The notes under the pieces: generated by a model | Database searches by the model: none | The model's input: the letters and a program-made list of their open reading frames with translations, nothing else | What the model was told of the DNA's origin: nothing | Part shown: one piece after another, positions 6,184 to 7,893 of the stretch | Numbering within the stretch: the first letter of the stretch is position 1 | Layout: each line of letters starts with the position of its first letter | Origin: JBBQSN01 sp038213835 | Lineage (GTDB): Bacteria; Actinomycetota; Actinomycetes; Actinomycetales; CAWJMD01 | NCBI GenBank assembly: GCA_038213835.1 | Contig: JBBQSN010000157.1 | Coordinates: 1-7,893 of the forward strand | DNA length: 7,893 bases | Reading direction: 5' to 3' | Made by a program: the position numbers and the translations under genes

Positions 6184-7472
6184 CGAGTTCCTCCGGCGGG
6201 GTGGGTCATGACGACCTGCTGGACGTCGAGGTAGAACGAGGCGAAACCGGCCTCGGAGTAGGCGAGGTAGAGCGACCACATCCGACGGAACACCTCGTCG
6301 AACCCGGCGGCGCCGACCTCCTCGGCGTGCTGCTCGAACCGGTCGCGCCAGATCTGCAGCGTGCGTGCGTAGTGCTGACCGAACGCCAACCGCTCCTGGA
6401 CGACAAGGCCCGCGCGATGCGCATCGGCCGTGATGGACTCGGTGGAGGGCAGGAAGCCTCCGGGGAAGATGTACTTCTGGATCCAGGTGAACGTGTCGCG
6501 TGTCGCGAGCATCCGGTCGTGGGGCATCGTGATCGCCTGGATGACGGCACGGCCGTTCGGCGCCGTGCGCTCGGACAGGGTGCGGAAGTAGTCGGCCCAG
6601 AAGTCGTACCCCACCGCCTCGATCATCTCCACCGACACGACGGCGTCGTAGCGCCCGCTGGTGTCGCGGTAGTCGCACACCTCGACCTCGACGAGGTCGG
6701 CCACGCCCTCGTCCTGCAACCGCTGACGGGCCAGGTCGGCCTGCTCCACCGACAGCGTGATCGTGTGCACCCGGGCGCCGCGCCGCGCCGCCCGCAGCGC
6801 GAACTCGCCCCACCCGGTGCCGATCTCGAGCACGCTGGAGCCCTCGCGCACACCGGCGACGTCGAGCAGCCGCTCGATCTTGCGTGCCTGCCCGGACGCC
6901 AGGGCACCGGCGTCGTGCGCGGGGTCCTGGGCCGGGTCGAACAGCGCCGAGGAGTAGCTCATCGACGGGTCGAGGAACAGCTCGAACATCTCGTTGGAGA
7001 GGTCGTAGTGCGCCGAGATGTTCGTGCGGGTGTTCGCCTGGCTCCCCAGGTGCGCACCCGGCAACGCCTTCACGGCGATCCGCCGGAAGGACTGCAACCG
7101 CGCCGGCACGAGCGAGGCCATCTGGCCCGCGAAGACGGTCAGGACGGCTGCGAGGTCCGGGGCGTCCCAGTCCCCCGCCATGTACGACTCACCGAAGCCG
7201 ATGAGGCCGGACGCGCCGACCCGGCGGGCGAAGTCGCGCGGACGGTGCAGCAGCAGGACAGGTGCCTCGGGGCCACCGGCGCCCGATGTGCGTCCACCGG
7301 GGAGCTCGACCCGGACGTCGAGCCGGCGCAGCACGTCCTCGAACAGCCGGTCGGCGATCGCCGCCCGGACGCCGGAGGACGGCACGGTGGCGACGTCGGG
7401 CCAGCGCCGGGCGTCGATCCGGACCCCGGGGCCACGCAGGTCCGGATCAGCGGCGGCGCGCGTGTCGGTCAT
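6180..7472 (-). CDS. ufaA1: UfaA1-like fatty-acid SAM methyltransferase (CFA family, first copy)
   Basis: Predicted SAM-dependent enzyme that methylates or cyclopropanates unsaturated fatty acyl chains of phospholipids. The 430-residue product has an N-terminal part with LLLHRPRDFARRVG (73-86) and LIGFGESYMAGDW (90-102), then HYDLSNEMF (155-163), MSYSSALF (171-178), SAM motif VLEIGTGWGE (214-223), VSVEMIEAVG (279-288), IQAITMPHDRM (311-321), WIQKYIFPGG (330-339) and LYLAYSEAGF (401-410). From memory this pattern is close to M. tuberculosis Rv0447c (UfaA1), reported to make tuberculostearic acid from oleic acid. Compared with E. coli CFA, the catalytic-pocket Cys is Ser175 and the His is Gln312; Glu285 and Tyr368 are kept. 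ATG 7472 has AGGAG six bases upstream and overlaps the DUF1365 stop in ATGA; the gene's own stop overlaps the next start the same way. The exact product cannot be read from sequence. Confidence 0.92.
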   Translation of the reverse strand: MTDTRAAADPDLRGPGVRIDARRWPDVATVPSSGVRAAIADRLFEDVLRRLDVRVELPGGRTSGAGGPEAPVLLLHRPRDFARRVGASGLIGFGESYMAGDWDAPDLAAVLTVFAGQMASLVPARLQSFRRIAVKALPGAHLGSQANTRTNISAHYDLSNEMFELFLDPSMSYSSALFDPAQDPAHDAGALASGQARKIERLLDVAGVREGSSVLEIGTGWGEFALRAARRGARVHTITLSVEQADLARQRLQDEGVADLVEVEVCDYRDTSGRYDAVVSVEMIEAVGYDFWADYFRTLSERTAPNGRAVIQAITMPHDRMLATRDTFTWIQKYIFPGGFLPSTESITADAHRAGLVVQERLAFGQHYARTLQIWRDRFEQHAEEVGAAGFDEVFRRMWSLYLAYSEAGFASFYLDVQQVVMTHPAGGTR

Positions 7473-7893
7473 CGGGTGCTCCTCGGTGCGGTGCTCGAGA
7501 ACTGGTGGGTCGGGGCGGTGTCGTGCGTGGCGGCCGGACAGACGGCGTCGTGCGGTGCCTCGTCGTGCGGTGCCTCGTCCTGCGGTGGTCGTGGCGTGAT
7601 CGGCAGGCCGCGCAGCCACAGCCGCACGCCCTGCCAGCGGATCAGCGCCACCGTGCGCATCGACTCGACCGGAGAGGCCACGACGCTGCGCACGACCTCG
7701 GCCGTGGTGGCCGGACGACCGGTGCCGCGTACGGAGGCGACGAACGGGCGCCCCTCCTCGCGGTGCAGCGTCACGCTGAGCCGCAGCGCGTCGTCGGGCT
7801 CGGGGAGGCTCATCGTGTACGAGCCGTCGACCGGGTAGAAGGGCGAGACGTAGAACGCCTTGTCGGTGCGGGCGACGCCGCGTGGGTCGGTGC
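7469..7893 (-). CDS. DUF1365 family protein, C-terminal part (partial)
   Basis: The reading frame enters from the right edge, so the 5' end is missing; about 140 residues are present. The start of the visible part contains KAFYVSPFYPVDGSYTM, matching the DUF1365 signature KaFhVSPF, followed by the usual beta-rich segment and then ALIRWQGVRLWLRGLPI near the C terminus. DUF1365 has no established biochemical function; its genes recur beside CFA-like methyltransferases and FAD-dependent oxidoreductases, and an accessory role in modifying membrane fatty acids is an inference. After the domain comes a low-complexity tail of about 43 residues with a DEAPH repeat, rich in Pro, Ala, His and Thr. The stop overlaps the next gene's ATG by 4 bases, so the proteins are probably made together. 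Confidence 0.88.
   Translation of the reverse strand, partial: TDPRGVARTDKAFYVSPFYPVDGSYTMSLPEPDDALRLSVTLHREEGRPFVASVRGTGRPATTAEVVRSVVASPVESMRTVALIRWQGVRLWLRGLPITPRPPQDEAPHDEAPHDAVCPAATHDTAPTHQFSSTAPRSTR
7547..7588. repeat. 15-base tandem repeat in the DUF1365 C-terminal tail
   Basis: On the plus strand GTCGTGCGGTGCCTC occurs exactly twice (7547-7561 and 7562-7576), followed by a partial third unit beginning GTCCTGCGG. In the minus-strand protein it encodes repeated DEAPH units after the conserved domain. The unit length preserves the frame, so copy number could vary without breaking the gene. Confidence 0.65.

Noticed and set aside
6144..7838. A 564-codon open frame on the plus strand opposite the two methyltransferase genes and DUF1365
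   Set aside because: It is antisense to genes with clear motifs, its translation is Arg/Gly/Val-rich without domains, and long antisense frames are normal in DNA this GC-rich.

Overview
The window is very GC-rich, uses GTG starts freely and ends most codons in G or C. It carries a UfaA1-type fatty-acid methyltransferase next to DUF1365 and DUF1295 genes. Together these suggest a chromosomal segment of a high-GC actinobacterium, possibly of the Nocardioides type; the genus is a guess. No RNA gene, insertion sequence, CRISPR array or phage gene was seen.

Left part, plus strand (about 430-3321): a manganese exporter of the MntP family is followed after 37 bases by a large PAS-GGDEF-EAL-GAF cyclic-di-GMP protein. 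The two are probably cotranscribed. At the extreme left edge, the first eight codons of a divergent minus-strand gene are visible behind a good Shine-Dalgarno sequence. The roughly 400-base divergent region holds two short hairpins and a run of 15-base tandem repeats.

Right part, minus strand (7893 down to 3583): five tightly packed genes read leftwards: a DUF1365 protein (5' end outside the window), a UfaA1-like SAM-dependent methyltransferase, a second cyclopropane-synthase-like methyltransferase, a membrane protein of the DUF1295 / steroid 5-alpha-reductase-like family, and a PrxQ/BCP peroxiredoxin. The first three are joined by 4-base ATGA overlaps and the others are separated by 7 and 2 bases, so this is almost certainly one operon. 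The likely theme is SAM-dependent modification of unsaturated acyl chains in membrane phospholipids (cyclopropane, methylene or methyl-branched products), perhaps followed by reduction, with a thiol peroxidase for protection against peroxides. The operon promoter, and possibly an FAD-dependent oxidoreductase often found with these families, would lie beyond the right edge.

The two transcription units converge on a 261-base region (3322-3582) where no convincing gene or terminator is visible. The most interesting content is the lipid operon: two adjacent CFA-like enzymes with different active-site residues, plus a reductase-like membrane protein and a peroxiredoxin in one translationally coupled unit.
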